Assembly: GCF_029870595.1 (NCBI RefSeq)
Contig: NZ_JAPDIR010000004.1
Coordinates: forward strand, 186,001-250,000
Length of the DNA stretch: 64,000 nt
Direction of reading: 5' to 3'
DNA from: Sphingomonas sp. CBMAI 2297
GTDB taxonomy: Bacteria; Pseudomonadota; Alphaproteobacteria; Sphingomonadales; Sphingomonadaceae
Notes under the pieces: generated by a model
What the model was told of the DNA's origin: nothing
The model's database searches: none
The model's input: the letters and a program-made list of their open reading frames with translations, nothing else
Shown here: one piece after another, positions 15,728-27,271 of the stretch
Position numbering within the stretch: position 1 is the first letter of the stretch
Layout: every line of letters starts with the position of its first letter
Made by a program: the position numbers and the translations under genes

Positions 15728-18700
15728 GTGCTGAACTGGCTCATCACCGCCGCGCTCCGGCAGCGCGTGCTCGTCATCGCGCTGGCGCTCGTCCTGGTCT
15801 TTTTCGGCATCCGCGCCGGCCGGGACGTGCCGCTCGACGTGTTCCCCGAATTCGCGCCGCCGATGGTCGAAGTGCAGACCGAGGCGCCGGGACTGTCGAC
15901 CGAGGAGGTCGAGGCGCTCGTCACCACCCCGCTCGAGTTCGCGGTGAACGGCACGCCGGGCCTGGGGACGCTGCGCTCGAAATCGGTGCTCGGCCTGTCC
16001 TCGGTGCAGTTGATATTCCAGGAGGGCACCGACATCGTCCGCGCCCGCCAGCTCGTGCAGGAGCGCATCGCGGTCGCCGCCCCGCGCCTTCCCGCCAATG
16101 TCCGCCCCCCGGTGATGCTGCCGCCGCTTTCGGCCACGAGCCGCGCGATGAAGATCGGGATCACATCCTCCCGGCTCAGCCAGATCCAGCTCTCGGAACT
16201 GGTGCGCTGGACGATCCGGCCCAAGCTGATGGGTGTTCCGGGCGTCGCCAATGTCGCGGTCTGGGGGCAGCGGGACCGGCAGCTTCAGGTGCTCGTCGAT
16301 TCGAACCGCCTGCAGCAGATGGGCGTGACAATGGCCGAAGTAGAGAAGGCCGCGGGCGATGCCGCGGTGACGCTCGGCGGCGGGTTCGTCGATACGCCCA
16401 ACCAGCGCCTCGCCGTGCGCCACCTCTCGCCAATCGCCGGTGCCGAGGACCTCGGCAACACAGTGATCCGGCTCGCCGGCACCGCCCCGGTCCGGCTGCG
16501 TGACGTCGCGACCGTGATCGAGGGCCATGCCGCGCCGATCGGCAGCGCGATCGTCAACGACGGCGCCGGCATCCTGCTGATCGTCGAGAAGCAGCAGGGC
16601 GGCAACACGCTCGCGGTGACGCGCGGCGTCGAGGCGGCGCTGAAGGAGCTGCGGCCCGGGCTCAAGGACGTCGAGATCGACTCGACGATCTTCCGCCCGG
16701 CCACCTTCATCGAGCGCTCGATCGGAAACCTCACCGAAGCACTGTGGATCGGCTGCATCCTCGTCGCGGCGGTGCTCGTCCTGTTCACGCGCGACTGGCG
16801 CTCGGCGGCCATCAGCCTGACCGCGATCCCCCTCTCGCTGCTCGGCGCCGCGCTCGTCCTCGCCAAATCGGGGATGAGCATCAATACCATGGTGATCGCC
16901 GGCCTGGTGATCGCGCTGGGCGAGATCGTCGACGACGCGATCATCGATGTCGAGAATATCGGGCGAAGGCTGCGCCTCAATCGCGAGGCCGGGTCGCCCC
17001 GCTCGCCGTTCGCGGTGGTGCTCGCCGCCTCGCTCGAGGTGCGGACCGCGGTGGTGTTCGCCAGCCTGATCGTCATGCTGGTGTTCCTGCCGATCTTCTT
17101 CCTCGACGGCGTGTCGGGAACTTTCTTCAGGCCGCTGGCCACCGCCTATGTCCTTGCGATCGGCTGCTCGCTGCTGGTCGCGCTCACCGTCACCCCGGCG
17201 CTCTGCCTGATGCTGCTGCCAAACGGCACCCAGGTCCACAAGGAGACGCGCCTGGTCGCTCGCCTGAAGTCCGCCTATCGCCGCTTCCTGCCCATCGTCA
17301 TCGCGCGGCCGGGCGGGGCCATCGGCGTCGTCGCGGGCGGGCTGCTGCTCGCGGGGATCGGCTATGCCGGCCTCAAGGACCAGTTCCTCCCCAATTTCCG
17401 CGAGACCGACTTCCTGATGCACTTCGTCGAGAAGCCCGGCACTTCGGTGGAAGCGATGGAGCGGATCACCGTCCGCGCCTCGAAGGAGCTGCGCGCAATC
17501 CCCGGCGTGCGCAATTTCGGCGCGCATATCGGCCGCGCCGAGGCCGGCGACGAAGTCTATGGCCCCAATTTCACCGAGCTGTGGATCAGCCTGGACGAGA
17601 AGGCCGATTATGACGGCTCGGTCCGCAAGATCCAGGAAGTGATCGACGGCTATCCCGGCCTCTATCGCGACGTGCTCACCTATCTGCGCGAACGCATCAA
17701 GGAAGTGCTGAGCGGCGCCGGCGCCAGCATCGTCGTGCGCGTCTACGGACCCGACATCGCGACGCTCCGCCAGACCGCCGACCGGCTCAAGAAGGAGCTG
17801 GAGGGCATTCCGGGCACCAGCGAGCTGAAGGTGGAGATGCAGACCGCTATCCCGCAGATCCAGGTGCGTCCGCGCCCCGCCGACCTGGCCACCTATGGCC
17901 TGACGACCGGCGATGTCCGCCGCACCGCCGCCACGTTGATCCAGGGCAGCAAGGCAGGCGAGCTCTACGAGGGCAATCGCTCGACCGATGTGGTGGTATG
18001 GGGCGTTCCCGCGGCACGGGCGGACGTGCAATCGATCCGCGATGCGCTGATCCAGCTGCCCGGCGGCGGCGCGGTGCGGCTATCGCAGGTCGCCGACGTC
18101 ATGGTCATGCCCGCGGCGAACGAGATCAAGCGCGAGAACGGCTCGCGCCGCATCGACGTGACGATGAACGTGTCGGGATCGGACCTGGGCGCGGTCGCCC
18201 GGGCTGTGCAGGCGAAAGTGGACGGCTTCGCCTTCGGCACCGGCTATCATCCCGAGCTGATCGGCGAGTTCGAAGCGCTGCAGAAATCGCGGCGGCAGCT
18301 GGCGACGCTGGGCGCGCTCTGCCTGCTCGGCATCCTCCTGCTCGTCTGGCTCGAGTTTCGCTCGCTGCGGGTGACGGCGCTGGTCGGCATCAGCCTGCCC
18401 TTTGCCCTGGTGGGCGGCGTGGTCGCGGTGCTGCTGTCGGGCGGGGTCCTCTCGCTCGGCTCGCTGGTCGGGTTCGTCACGGTGCTCGGAATCTCCGCGC
18501 GCAACGGCATCATGCTGGTCAGCCATTATCGCCATCTCCAGCATGAGGAAGGCGAGCCCTGGGGCCCCGAACTGCTGCTGCGCGGCGCGGAGGAGCGGCT
18601 GGTGCCGATCCTGATGACCGCTACCTGCGCGGCGCTGGCGCTGCTGCCGCTGGTCGTGCGCGGGGACGCCCCGGGGCACGAGATCGAGCATCCGATGGCG

Positions 18701-18844
18701 CTCGTCATCCTGGGTGGCCTGGTCAGCTCGACCGCGCTCAACCTGCTGCTGATGCCTTCGCTCTACGGCCGCTTCGGCCGCGAGGACCGCAAGCCTCGCG
18801 AGGAGCAGGGCATGGCGGCCGAAGGAAAGGTCGTACCGGCATGA
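15728..18844 (+). CDS. RND efflux permease of the CusA/CzcA type
   Basis: A 1038-residue proton-driven inner-membrane pump. The N-terminal helix (L-I-T-A-A-L-R-Q-R) is followed by a large periplasmic loop, then helices with the proton-relay segment [13 protein letters not shown] near residue 400; the whole pattern is repeated in the second half. The acidic [10 protein letters not shown] helix is typical of the heavy-metal-efflux branch, but I could not point to the periplasmic methionines that bind copper in CusA, so metal export is only probable. The GTG start 10 bases after the adaptor stop matches the family N terminus; the longer frame overlaps the adaptor gene. Confidence 0.9.
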   Translation: MLNWLITAALRQRVLVIALALVLVFFGIRAGRDVPLDVFPEFAPPMVEVQTEAPGLSTEEVEALVTTPLEFAVNGTPGLGTLRSKSVLGLSSVQLIFQEGTDIVRARQLVQERIAVAAPRLPANVRPPVMLPPLSATSRAMKIGITSSRLSQIQLSELVRWTIRPKLMGVPGVANVAVWGQRDRQLQVLVDSNRLQQMGVTMAEVEKAAGDAAVTLGGGFVDTPNQRLAVRHLSPIAGAEDLGNTVIRLAGTAPVRLRDVATVIEGHAAPIGSAIVNDGAGILLIVEKQQGGNTLAVTRGVEAALKELRPGLKDVEIDSTIFRPATFIERSIGNLTEALWIGCILVAAVLVLFTRDWRSAAISLTAIPLSLLGAALVLAKSGMSINTMVIAGLVIALGEIVDDAIIDVENIGRRLRLNREAGSPRSPFAVVLAASLEVRTAVVFASLIVMLVFLPIFFLDGVSGTFFRPLATAYVLAIGCSLLVALTVTPALCLMLLPNGTQVHKETRLVARLKSAYRRFLPIVIARPGGAIGVVAGGLLLAGIGYAGLKDQFLPNFRETDFLMHFVEKPGTSVEAMERITVRASKELRAIPGVRNFGAHIGRAEAGDEVYGPNFTELWISLDEKADYDGSVRKIQEVIDGYPGLYRDVLTYLRERIKEVLSGAGASIVVRVYGPDIATLRQTADRLKKELEGIPGTSELKVEMQTAIPQIQVRPRPADLATYGLTTGDVRRTAATLIQGSKAGELYEGNRSTDVVVWGVPAARADVQSIRDALIQLPGGGAVRLSQVADVMVMPAANEIKRENGSRRIDVTMNVSGSDLGAVARAVQAKVDGFAFGTGYHPELIGEFEALQKSRRQLATLGALCLLGILLLVWLEFRSLRVTALVGISLPFALVGGVVAVLLSGGVLSLGSLVGFVTVLGISARNGIMLVSHYRHLQHEEGEPWGPELLLRGAEERLVPILMTATCAALALLPLVVRGDAPGHEIEHPMALVILGGLVSSTALNLLLMPSLYGRFGREDRKPREEQGMAAEGKVVPA

Positions 18845-20268
18845 ACATCCGTTTCCCCCAGGCCGCCCTGGCCGGCGCGCTCGCTCTGACGGCGGGCTGC
18901 GCGGTGGGGCCCCGGCACGTCGCTCCCACCGCGCCGCCTTCCGCGCAGGGGCCGTTCCTCGGCGCTTCGGAGGCGGGAATCGCCGCGGCCCCGATGCCCG
19001 ACGACTGGTGGCGGCTGTTCGACGATCCGGCGCTCGACGCGCATGTCGCGCGCGCGCTGGCCGCCAATGCGGATATCCGCGTGGCGCTCGCCAATCTCGA
19101 AGCAGCCCGCGCCGCTGCGCGCGGCGCCCGGGCGGCCCAGCTTCCGAACACCATGCTCGAAAGCGGCGCGGGCCCGAGCCCGGCGCAACGGCAACCGAGC
19201 ACCAGCGCCGTCCCGAAATCCAGCTACGACCTCGCCGCGACCATTGCCTACGAAGTCGATCTGTTCGGCCGGCTGCGCGCGACCACCGAAGCCGCCCGCG
19301 CCGACCTCGAGGCGAGCGAGGCCGCGCGCGACACGGTGCGCGTCGCCGTCGCCGCCGATACCGCGGCGGCCTATGCGGCGGCGTGCGGCGCCACCGCCGG
19401 CAAGCGGATCGCCGAGGCGCAGCTCGCGGCGCAGCAGCGGAGCTACGACCTGATCGCCCGTCAGCTTGACGCGGGCGAAGTCTCTCCTCTCGAGCTCGCC
19501 CAGTCCAGGACCCTGCTCGACCGTGCCCGCGCCGCGTTGCCGGCATTCGACGCGGACCGAGCACGCGCGCTGTTCCAGCTCGCCACGCTCGAGGGCCTGC
19601 CGCCAAGGGAGGCACCGCGCCTGGCGCCGCCTTGCATGGCCGCGCCAATCGCGCGCCACGCCCTGCCGGTGGGCGACGGCAACGCCCTGCTGGCGCGGCG
19701 CCCGGACATTCGCGAGGCCGAGCGCAAGCTCGCCGCCGCGACAGCGCGGATCGGTGTCGCCACCGCCGATCTCTATCCGCGTTTCCAGCTTGGCGGTTCG
19801 GCCGGCCTGCTCGGCGGCGATTTCACCGGCTTCCTGACCCCGCTGATCAGCTGGGCCTTTCCCAACCAGAGCGCCGCGCGCGCCAGGATCGCCGCGGCCA
19901 GGGGAATCCAGGCGGCGGCCCTGGCCGGCTGGGACGTCGCGGTGCTGCGCGCCCTGCGGGAAGTCGAGACCGCGCTTGCGGACTATCAGGCGGAGAAACG
20001 GCGCAACGCCGAGTTGCGCGGCGCGCTCGCGGCATCCGAGAAGGTCGTGACTCGCGCCGAAGCGCGCTTCCGCCTGGGCGCCGACAGCTATCTGCAGGTC
20101 GTCGACGCCGAACGCACCCGCAACGACACCGGGGCGCTGCTGGTCGCGTCGGACCTCAGGATCGCCCTCACCCAGGTCGCCCTGTTCCGGGCGCTGGGTG
20201 GAGGCTGGGGTTCACAGCCGGGCGCGGCATCCACTAGGGGGGAAGCGCTTCCCGTCGGCAGCAGATAG
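18841..20268 (+). CDS. Outer-membrane efflux channel (TolC/NodT family lipoprotein)
   Basis: The 475-residue product is the third part of the tripartite pump. The signal peptide ends in a lipobox (L-T-A-G-C), followed by the family start A-V-G-P. Two outer-membrane-efflux repeats follow, each with a long Ala/Arg-rich coiled helix and beta strands such as Y-E-V-D-L-F-G-R-L, the signature strand of the CusC/OprM group. The ATG overlaps the permease stop in an ATGA. Confidence 0.92.
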   Translation: MNIRFPQAALAGALALTAGCAVGPRHVAPTAPPSAQGPFLGASEAGIAAAPMPDDWWRLFDDPALDAHVARALAANADIRVALANLEAARAAARGARAAQLPNTMLESGAGPSPAQRQPSTSAVPKSSYDLAATIAYEVDLFGRLRATTEAARADLEASEAARDTVRVAVAADTAAAYAAACGATAGKRIAEAQLAAQQRSYDLIARQLDAGEVSPLELAQSRTLLDRARAALPAFDADRARALFQLATLEGLPPREAPRLAPPCMAAPIARHALPVGDGNALLARRPDIREAERKLAAATARIGVATADLYPRFQLGGSAGLLGGDFTGFLTPLISWAFPNQSAARARIAAARGIQAAALAGWDVAVLRALREVETALADYQAEKRRNAELRGALAASEKVVTRAEARFRLGADSYLQVVDAERTRNDTGALLVASDLRIALTQVALFRALGGGWGSQPGAASTRGEALPVGSR

Positions 20269-20282
20269 AGTCGCACGTCGCC

Positions 20283-20963
20283 ATGAAGATCCTGATCGCC
20301 GAAGACGACCGCGAAACCGCCGATTACCTCGCCAAGGGACTGGCGGAATCCGGGATGAACGTCACTGTCGTCGCAAACGGCCCGGATGCGCTGTTCCATG
20401 CGACGCAGCAGCAGTTCGACGCGATCATACTCGATCGGATGCTGCCGGGGATCGACGGCCTGGCGATCCTCAGGATGATCCGGGCCGGCGGGATCGCTAC
20501 GCCGGTCCTGCTCCTCACCGCGATGGCCAAGATCGCGGAGCGGGTCGAGGGGCTGGAGAGCGGCGCCGACGACTATCTCGTCAAGCCCTTCGCCTTTTCG
20601 GAGCTGCGCGCCAGGCTCAACGTGCTGATCCGTCGCCCCGCCGCCTCCGCCATGCCCGCCGAAACCATGCTGCGGGTCCGCGATCTCGAGCTGGATCTGC
20701 GGCGGCGGCGCGTGACGCGCGGCGGAATTCCGATCGATCTCCAGCCGCGCGAGGTGCTGATGCTCGAGGAGCTGATGCGCAATTCCGACCGGATCATGAC
20801 GAAGACGATGCTGCTCGAACGGGTCTGGGAGTTCGATTTCGATCCCCGCACCAACATCGTCGAGACCCATATCAGCCGGTTGCGCGCGAAGCTCAACGCC
20901 GGGTTCGACACCGACGCGATCCTGACCGTGCGGGGCGCCGGCTACACGATCCGCACCGAATGA
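20283..20963 (+). CDS. OmpR-family response regulator
   Basis: The 226-residue product has a receiver domain with the acidic pair E7-D8-D9, phospho-acceptor D51, T79 and K101, and a C-terminal winged helix (about 130-226) with the R-T-N-I-V-E-T-H-I-S-R-L-R-x-K recognition segment. This is the CusR/CzcR/PcoR type. It starts 14 bases after the efflux channel gene and its stop overlaps the kinase start, so regulator and pump genes probably share a transcript and the system likely controls the pump. Confidence 0.94.
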   Translation: MKILIAEDDRETADYLAKGLAESGMNVTVVANGPDALFHATQQQFDAIILDRMLPGIDGLAILRMIRAGGIATPVLLLTAMAKIAERVEGLESGADDYLVKPFAFSELRARLNVLIRRPAASAMPAETMLRVRDLELDLRRRRVTRGGIPIDLQPREVLMLEELMRNSDRIMTKTMLLERVWEFDFDPRTNIVETHISRLRAKLNAGFDTDAILTVRGAGYTIRTE

Positions 20964-22306
20964 AGCTGCACCTGCCCCGCTCCACCTTCGGGCTCGCCGC
21001 GCTCGCCAGCCTCACGCTCTGCATCGCCACCATCCTGCTCGGCGGGATCGTCTATTTCGTGTCGCACGAGGCGCTGGAGCAACAGCTCGACCACCGTATC
21101 GCCGCCGAGACCAGCAGCCTGAAGACCGTCGCCGAACAGGACGGGATCCCTGCGCTCCGGACCGCCATCGCGCGGCGCGAGGACGGCCACAACACGAACG
21201 GGCTGGGCTATATGCTCTTCGCCGGTTCCGGCACCAAGGTCGCGGGCAAGTTCGATGCGGCGCTGCCGCGTCCCGGCTGGCACGAGCTGCTGCCCTTCCA
21301 TGACGCCCGCGAGCGCGCGAACATTGCCCAGGCCCTCGCGACGCCGCTGCGCGACGGATATGTGCTGGTGGTGGCGGCGGACCGCACGCCGATCGACGAG
21401 ATCGACCGCTCGATCCTCATGATCTTCGCCGCAGCGTTCGGCGCGATGCTGCTGATCGGCGCCACCTGCGCCTGGGGGCTCGGTTTCGTGGTCCGACGCC
21501 GCCTCGGGCGCATCCATGCGACGGCGGAGGCGATCATCGACGGCGATCTGAGCCGCCGCGTCGACCGCGACGAGGTTCCGAACGAATTCGACAAGCTGGC
21601 CGAAACCCTCAACCGCATGCTCGATCGCATCGGCTCGCTGCTCGAGAATCTGCAACAGGTCACCACCGACATCGCGCATGACCTGCGGACGCCGCTCGCG
21701 CGCCAGCAGCAGATCCTCGAAGCCGCGCTCGACGCCGATCTCGACGCGGACGCATGCCGTGACGCAATCCGCCGCGCCGCGGATTCCAGCGAGGAGATAC
21801 TGAACATCTTCACGGCCATGCTGCGGATTTCCGAAGTGGAGACCTATCAGGTCCGCGAGGGGTTCCGGCCCGTGGACCTGTCGGAAGTGGCCGAGCGGGT
21901 CGCCGACGCCTTTCGCGCGAGCGCGGAGGCGACCGGGCACGAAATCGCACTGGATATCGAGGGAGAGGCAATCGTCGAGGGCGATCGGCACCTGCTCGCG
22001 CAGATGTGTGCGAACCTGGTCGAGAATGCGCTCCGGCACACGCCTGCCGGCACGCGGATCGCGATTGGCGTGCAGCGACGGGCGGATGCCGTGCGCCTCG
22101 TCGTCGCCGACACCGGACCGGGCATTCCGCCCGCGGAGCGCGCGCGCGTCCTCCAGCGCTTCGTCCGGCTGGAGCGCAGCCGCTCGACTCCGGGACACGG
22201 ACTGGGCTTGAGCCTGGCGGCGGCCATTGCCCGCGCGCATTTCGCGACGATGGAATTGTCCGACGCGGGCCCCGGCCTGCGGATCGTCATCCGCTTCGAC
22301 GGCTGA
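20960..22306 (+). CDS. Sensor histidine kinase paired with the efflux pump
   Basis: A 448-residue membrane kinase. Helix 1 is at residues ~10-35 and helix 2 at ~155-178, with a 120-residue periplasmic sensor between them. HAMP follows, then the dimerisation box with H240 in D-I-A-H-D-L-R-T-P-L, and the ATPase domain with N-L-V-E-N-A-L-R-H-T, D-T-G-P-G-I and G-L-G-L-S-L. The periplasmic part has several His residues but no obvious Cys or Met cluster. The ATG overlaps the regulator stop (ATGA). Signal unknown; a metal or toxic compound in the periplasm is the natural guess. Confidence 0.93.
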   Translation: MKLHLPRSTFGLAALASLTLCIATILLGGIVYFVSHEALEQQLDHRIAAETSSLKTVAEQDGIPALRTAIARREDGHNTNGLGYMLFAGSGTKVAGKFDAALPRPGWHELLPFHDARERANIAQALATPLRDGYVLVVAADRTPIDEIDRSILMIFAAAFGAMLLIGATCAWGLGFVVRRRLGRIHATAEAIIDGDLSRRVDRDEVPNEFDKLAETLNRMLDRIGSLLENLQQVTTDIAHDLRTPLARQQQILEAALDADLDADACRDAIRRAADSSEEILNIFTAMLRISEVETYQVREGFRPVDLSEVAERVADAFRASAEATGHEIALDIEGEAIVEGDRHLLAQMCANLVENALRHTPAGTRIAIGVQRRADAVRLVVADTGPGIPPAERARVLQRFVRLERSRSTPGHGLGLSLAAAIARAHFATMELSDAGPGLRIVIRFDG

Positions 22307-22325
22307 GCCCGCCCGATCGGGAGAA

Positions 22326-22353
22326 GGCGGCGGCCCTGCGCGGAGCCGCCGCC
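22326..22353. terminator. Bidirectional hairpin between convergent genes
   Basis: GGCGGCGGC pairs with GCCGCCGCC around a 10-base loop between the 3' ends of the kinase gene and the leftward membrane protein gene. No U-tract is present. Confidence 0.5.
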
Positions 22354-22361
22354 CTCTCGCC

Positions 22362-23144
22362 TCAGGCGAAGATCGCCTCAAGATCGGAAGGCGCGATGCC
22401 CTCCTTGAGCTGACGCAGCTCGACATAGATGCTCGCCTGCACCGCCACCATGACCATGCTGGCGAGCGCGCTTGTCGCAGCACCGACCAAAGCGGTCAGG
22501 AAGGCATTGCCGATCGCCTCCATCGCCGCGGTGAGGAAGCTCACCGGGATGCTCAGCACCCAGAGCAGGACGAGGACGATGAGCATCGTCAGGAAGATGC
22601 GCCAGCGCGCGCCGCTGGTCAGCGCCGCGCTGCGGCTGAACGCATCGAGGATCCCGATCTTCTCCTGGACATAGGCCGGCGTGACCACCGCCCATACCAG
22701 CCACAGGATGACCCCCGGTACGATCAGCAGCATAAAGCCGATAATCACGCCGACGCCGGCGAGCAGGCCGATCGCGATCATCGGCAGGATCATGCTGATC
22801 CCGACGGCGAGCAGCTGGCCGAACTGCGGCGTCTCGCCCGACAGGTGCATCACCGTCGCGCGGGTGAGCCCGGCCTGGAGGATCGCCCCGGTGACGATCG
22901 AGACCAGCCAGGTGAGGCCCAGCATGCCCCAATAGGAGCCGCTGGAGAACATGCTGGAGCTCGCCGAGGCGCCCTGCAGGGTGAAATTGCTCGCCTGCCA
23001 ATATCCCAGCACGAACTGGGGCGTACCCGCCAGTACCAGCGCAAGCCCGCAGAATAGCAGGAAATTAGACCCGATGGTTTCGAACGCGCGCGAAATGACC
23101 GCGCCGATTTCGTAGCGCGCTCCGCCAATATCCGCTTCAGCCAT
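22362..23144 (-). CDS. Polytopic membrane protein (glycerophosphoryl-diester membrane domain-like)
   Basis: The 260-residue product has about six hydrophobic helices and a soluble, acidic C-terminal end (L-R-Q-L-K-E-G-x-x-P-S-D-L-E-A-I-F-A). The middle, with G-x-x-L-L-I-V-P-G-V-I-L-W-L-V-W and the V-x-E-K-x-G-I-L-D-A-F-S-R-S motif, is typical of the YciC/DUF7544-like membrane family that accompanies envelope genes. Function is unknown. It faces the DUF4129 operon across a 132-base divergent gap that should hold promoters for both. Confidence 0.7.
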   Translation of the reverse strand: MAEADIGGARYEIGAVISRAFETIGSNFLLFCGLALVLAGTPQFVLGYWQASNFTLQGASASSSMFSSGSYWGMLGLTWLVSIVTGAILQAGLTRATVMHLSGETPQFGQLLAVGISMILPMIAIGLLAGVGVIIGFMLLIVPGVILWLVWAVVTPAYVQEKIGILDAFSRSAALTSGARWRIFLTMLIVLVLLWVLSIPVSFLTAAMEAIGNAFLTALVGAATSALASMVMVAVQASIYVELRQLKEGIAPSDLEAIFA

Positions 23145-23276
23145 GATTCCCCTCTTTCATAGAAGTGCAATCGACGCTGAAGAAAGACTGAACAAAAAAC
23201 GGTCGCAAAGTCCAGTCTTACCGGGGTTTCCCGGGGCAGGCTGTTCCGGTAGCAAAGGGCGCGTGGGGGATTCGAC

Positions 23277-23894
23277 GTGACCGTACAGGGATCGACTGCG
23301 CAGTCCGTCGCCAGGGCGCACGAGGCCTTGCGCGCGCGTTCCGACATCCAGTTCGAGATGAGCGCCGCCAAGCCGCCCGAGATTCCGCCATGGATGCGCT
23401 GGCTGGCCAGGCAGCTCGGCGAAGTCGCGCCCTATATGGGCTGGATCCTCCTGACCTGCGTGGTCATCGGCGCGGCCATCATCCTCTATCTCGTCATCAG
23501 CTCGCTGATCCGTGCCCGCCCCTCGGGCGATGCCGAGGCCGCGGCGGCCCAGGACGTCGCCGCCTGGCGCCCCACCGAAAAGGCCGCGCGCGCGCTGCTC
23601 GCCGATGCGGAGGCGCTGGCCGCCCAGGGGCGTTACGAAGAGGCGGTCCATCTGCTGCTGTGGCGCAGCCTGGAGGACATTCAGCGCCATCGCCCGCGGC
23701 TGCTCCGTCCCGCGCTCACCAGTCGCGAGATCGCCGGATCCGACTGGATGCCCGGCATCGTCCGCCGGGCTTTCGCCGCCATGGCCGCGCCGGTGGAGCG
23801 CAGCCTGTTCGGCGGCCGCAGCCTGGCCCGGACGGACTGGGAGGAAGCCCGCGCCGCCTATGGCGAGTTCGCGCTGCCGGGAGCATGGCGATGA
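23277..23894 (+). CDS. DUF4129 domain membrane protein
   Basis: The 205-residue product starts at a GTG. A single membrane helix lies at about residues 58-82, followed by a cytoplasmic DUF4129 domain (Y-E-E-A-V-H-L-L-L-W-R-S-L-E-D-I pattern). This domain is usually seen in clusters with MoxR ATPases and DUF58 proteins, as here. It is the first gene of a six-gene chain linked by 4-8 base overlaps. The molecular role is unknown. Confidence 0.8.
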   Translation: MTVQGSTAQSVARAHEALRARSDIQFEMSAAKPPEIPPWMRWLARQLGEVAPYMGWILLTCVVIGAAIILYLVISSLIRARPSGDAEAAAAQDVAAWRPTEKAARALLADAEALAAQGRYEEAVHLLLWRSLEDIQRHRPRLLRPALTSREIAGSDWMPGIVRRAFAAMAAPVERSLFGGRSLARTDWEEARAAYGEFALPGAWR

Positions 23895-25036
23895 GCGGCG
23901 AATCCGCGGCCACGCCCTTCACGCTGCGCACCGTGCTGGTCCTCGTGCTGCTCGGCGTGGTCGGCTTCGTCGCCTTTCTGCTGCTCACCGCCTATGCCGA
24001 CGACCTGCAACCCGCGCAGCGCCCGGGCAACCACGCGCTCGCCACTTCGGCGGTGGGCTTTGCCGGCGCGGCGGACCTGGTGCGGCGCGTGCACGGCTCG
24101 GTGAAGATGGTGCGCCGCGACAGCGACCTCGACACCGGCGACATATTGGTGGTGACGCTGGAACCGACGACCAGCCCCGACATGATCAAGCGGATCATCG
24201 ATCGCCGCACCTCGCAGCCGACGATCCTGGTATTGCCCAAATGGCTGACCATGCCCCGCCCGGACAAGCCGGCCTGGGTGAATTCGCTCGGCAACCTTCC
24301 GCCCGGCGCGGCCTCGCGGCAAATCGCCCAGGTCACCGAAGCCCGGGTGCAGGAAAATGCCCAGGGCCTGCGGACCATCTCCGGCGACGGGCTCGAGCCC
24401 GTGATCGACGACGGACAGGGCGGCGCGCTGGTCGCCACGCTGAAGAACCAGCCGACGCTGATCGTCGCCGATCCCGATCTGCTCGACAATCAGGGCCTCA
24501 GCACGCTCGCGGGCGCCGAGCGGGCGATGGAATTGCTCGACTGGTTCGACGATGGCGAGCGCGGCATCGCCTTCGACCTCACTCTCCACGGCTTCGGGAG
24601 CAATCCCAACCTGCTCAAGCTGGCGTTCGAGCCGCCCTTCCTGCCGCTCACCCTGTGCCTGCTGATCGCGGCGCTGCTCGCCGGCTGGCACGCGATGCTG
24701 CGCTTCGGCCCCGCCCTGCCCGAGGCTCGCGGCATCGCCTTCGGCAAGCGCGCGATCGCGGAGAATGGCGCGGCGCTGCTGCGCCTGGCCGGGCGGCGGC
24801 ATCGCACCGGCGATCGCTATGCCGCGCTGATCCGCGAGGCGGCGGCGAACGCCACCGGCGCGCCGGCCAATCTGCAGCCGGACGCGCTCGACCGCTATCT
24901 CGACCGGCTCGACAAGAATGGCGAGCCCTTCACTGCCCTCGCTTCCAGCGCGGGCCATGCCCAGGACACGCGCGCGCTGCTCGATGCCGCCCGCGCCCTC
25001 TATCAATGGAAAAGGACCGTCACGCGTGAACATTGA
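23891..25036 (+). CDS. DUF4350 domain membrane protein
   Basis: The 381-residue product begins at the ATG that overlaps the DUF4129 stop (ATGA). It has an N-terminal helix at ~14-36, an extracytoplasmic Rossmann-like domain (DUF4350: [10 protein letters not shown] followed by a V-V-T-L-E-P-T strand), a second helix near residues 250-272 and a cytoplasmic helical tail. Such proteins are regular members of MoxR/DUF58 clusters and may act as scaffold or sensor. The gene overlaps the MoxR start by 11 bases. Confidence 0.78.
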   Translation: MSGESAATPFTLRTVLVLVLLGVVGFVAFLLLTAYADDLQPAQRPGNHALATSAVGFAGAADLVRRVHGSVKMVRRDSDLDTGDILVVTLEPTTSPDMIKRIIDRRTSQPTILVLPKWLTMPRPDKPAWVNSLGNLPPGAASRQIAQVTEARVQENAQGLRTISGDGLEPVIDDGQGGALVATLKNQPTLIVADPDLLDNQGLSTLAGAERAMELLDWFDDGERGIAFDLTLHGFGSNPNLLKLAFEPPFLPLTLCLLIAALLAGWHAMLRFGPALPEARGIAFGKRAIAENGAALLRLAGRRHRTGDRYAALIREAAANATGAPANLQPDALDRYLDRLDKNGEPFTALASSAGHAQDTRALLDAARALYQWKRTVTREH

Positions 25037-25982
25037 GGAAGTGAAGGCGCTGGGCGATGCGATCCGCGCCGAAGTGGGCAAGGCCGTGGTCGGACTGGAC
25101 GAAGCGGTGGAGCTGATGCTCGTCGCGCTGTTCGCCTCGGGGCACATCCTGCTCGAAGGCCCGCCGGGGACTGCGAAGACCTTCCTCGCCCAGTGCTTCG
25201 CGCGCGCGGCCGGGCTCGACTATGGCCGCATCCAGTTCACGCCCGATCTGCTGCCTGGCGACATATTGGGCTCCAACCTGTTCAACTTCCAGACGAGCCA
25301 GTTCACCCTGACGCACGGGCCGATCTTCACCGAGCTGCTGCTCGCCGACGAGATCAACCGCACTCCGCCCAAGACGCAGGCGGCGCTGCTGGAGGCGATG
25401 CAGGAGCGCACCGTCACGATCGACGGGATCGACCACAAGCTCTCGGACCGGTTCATGGTCGTCGCGACGCAGAACCCGATCGAGAGCCAGGGCGTCTATC
25501 CGCTGCCCGAGGCACAGCTCGACCGTTTCCTGTTCAAGTTCGAGGTCGGCTATCCGAGCCTGGAACAGGAACGCGCGATCGTGGCGCAGCAGGGCAGCCG
25601 CTTCGGCATGCCCCGGCCCGAGCAATGGGGCGTGGCGCGGGTCGCCGATCACGCGACGATCGGCGCGGCCGCCGACGCGGTGGCCGGCGCCCGGCTGGCC
25701 GAGGAAGTGGTGGACTATGTCGTCCGCCTCGTCCGCGCGACCCGCGCCACCGGCGACCTGCAGATCGGCGCGAGCCCCCGCGCGGCGGCCACGCTCGCCG
25801 CGGCGGCGCGCGCGCATGCCGCGCTGGACGGGCGCGACTTCGTGCTGCCCGACGATGTGAAGAAGCTCGCTCCGGCGGCGCTGCGCCACCGCGTGATCCT
25901 CTCGCCCGCCGCCGAGATCGACGGCCGCACCGCCGATGCGGTGGTCGCGGGCCTGATCGAGCAGGTCGAGGCGCCGCGTTGA
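25026..25982 (+). CDS. MoxR-family AAA+ ATPase
   Basis: MoxR ATPases act as chaperones that insert cofactors or assemble complexes, usually with a vWA or DUF58 partner. The 318-residue product has Walker A G-P-P-G-T-A-K-T (about 43-50), Walker B with L-L-L-A-D-E-I-N-R (about 105-113), the sensor stretch A-T-Q-N-P-I-E and the C-terminal lid. The GTG start gives the standard N terminus. It is coupled to the DUF58 gene by a TTGA overlap. Confidence 0.95.
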   Translation: MNIEEVKALGDAIRAEVGKAVVGLDEAVELMLVALFASGHILLEGPPGTAKTFLAQCFARAAGLDYGRIQFTPDLLPGDILGSNLFNFQTSQFTLTHGPIFTELLLADEINRTPPKTQAALLEAMQERTVTIDGIDHKLSDRFMVVATQNPIESQGVYPLPEAQLDRFLFKFEVGYPSLEQERAIVAQQGSRFGMPRPEQWGVARVADHATIGAAADAVAGARLAEEVVDYVVRLVRATRATGDLQIGASPRAAATLAAAARAHAALDGRDFVLPDDVKKLAPAALRHRVILSPAAEIDGRTADAVVAGLIEQVEAPR

Positions 25983-27271
25983 TTCGACCCAGCATCCGCT
26001 GCGTGCTGCTGGCGGCGGCGGGAGCGCCGCTGGCGCTGCTCGTCGGCGTGTTCGCGCCGCAGCTCTGGTTCGCCGGGCTGGTGTGGGTGCCGATGATCCT
26101 CGCCTTTGCCGCGATCGACGGGCTGCTCGCGCCGCGCGCGCCGGTGCTGAAGACCTCCTGCCCGGGCACGATCGAGATCGGCGCGCCGCTGATCGTCGAG
26201 ATCCTGGTGGCGGACAGGCCGGTCGACGGGCTGGAGCTGGCGGTGGCGACCGGCCCCAGGCTGGCGCCCCGCGCCAGGGGGCGCCTCCGGCTGGCGCGCG
26301 GCGATAACCATGCCGCGATCGCCTTCCTCCCCGTGCGAAGGGGCACCGAGAAGGTGGAGGCGCTGTGGAGCCGCTGGACCGGCCCGTTCGGCCTGGTCTG
26401 GCGCCAGCGGGTGGAGAAGCTCGATCGCCTGGTGGTGATCACGCCGGACATCCGGCCGGTGCGCAACTCGGCGCATCTGCTGCTGCGCGACGCGCAGATG
26501 GGCGAGATGGCGCGAGTAGATCGCGGCGAGGGCAGCGAGTTCGAGGCGCTCACCGAATGGCGCTCGGGCATGGAGCGCCGCACGATCGACTGGAACCACA
26601 GCGCGCGCCACCTCAAGCTGCTCGCCCGCGAGAACCGGATCGAGCGCAACAACCAGATCGTCTTCGCGATCGATACCGGCCGGGTGATGTGCGAGCCGAT
26701 CGACGGCCTGCCGCGCGTCGACCGGGCGATCACCGCGGCGCTGCTCGGCGCCTATGCCGCGTTGAAGCTCGGGGACCGGGTGGCGCTGTTCGGCTTCGAT
26801 TCGCAGCCGCGGGTGGCCTCGGGCGCGGTCTCGGGCACCCGCGCCTTTCCGCTGATGCAGCGGCTGGCCGGCCAGCTCGACTACAGCACGGCCGAGACCA
26901 ACTACACGCTCGGGCTCGCCACGCTGGCGGGCGACCTCACCCGGCGATCGCTGGTGGTGATCTTCACCGAGTTCACCGATCCCACCGGGGCCGAGCTGAT
27001 GCTGCGCGCCGCGGTGAACCTGCTGCGCGGGCACCTGGTGCTGTTCGTGATCCTCGCCGATGACGAGCTGGAGGCGCTGGCCGCCGCCGAGCCCCTGGCG
27101 ATCGACGATGTATCGCGCGCGGTGATCGCCGCCTCGATGCTGCGCGAGCGGCGGATCGTCCAGGCGCGGCTCCGCCATGCCGGCATCCATGTGCTGGAAG
27201 CGCGGCACGATCAGGTCGGCCCGGCGCTCGTCCGCCAATATCTCGATTTCAAGCGGAGGAACCTGTTGTGA
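25979..27271 (+). CDS. DUF58 protein (vWA-like partner of MoxR)
   Basis: The 430-residue product has two membrane helices at the N terminus (about 5-45), a beta-rich segment and the DUF58 motif [18 protein letters not shown], followed by a vWA-like fold (V-F-A-I-D-T-G-R). In the first metal-site motif the usual D-x-S-x-S is D-T-G-R-V, so metal binding may be lost. The start is taken as the TTG overlapping the MoxR stop; no ATG exists before the first helix. It is the expected client or partner of the MoxR protein. Confidence 0.88.
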   Translation: MIRPSIRCVLLAAAGAPLALLVGVFAPQLWFAGLVWVPMILAFAAIDGLLAPRAPVLKTSCPGTIEIGAPLIVEILVADRPVDGLELAVATGPRLAPRARGRLRLARGDNHAAIAFLPVRRGTEKVEALWSRWTGPFGLVWRQRVEKLDRLVVITPDIRPVRNSAHLLLRDAQMGEMARVDRGEGSEFEALTEWRSGMERRTIDWNHSARHLKLLARENRIERNNQIVFAIDTGRVMCEPIDGLPRVDRAITAALLGAYAALKLGDRVALFGFDSQPRVASGAVSGTRAFPLMQRLAGQLDYSTAETNYTLGLATLAGDLTRRSLVVIFTEFTDPTGAELMLRAAVNLLRGHLVLFVILADDELEALAAAEPLAIDDVSRAVIAASMLRERRIVQARLRHAGIHVLEARHDQVGPALVRQYLDFKRRNLL

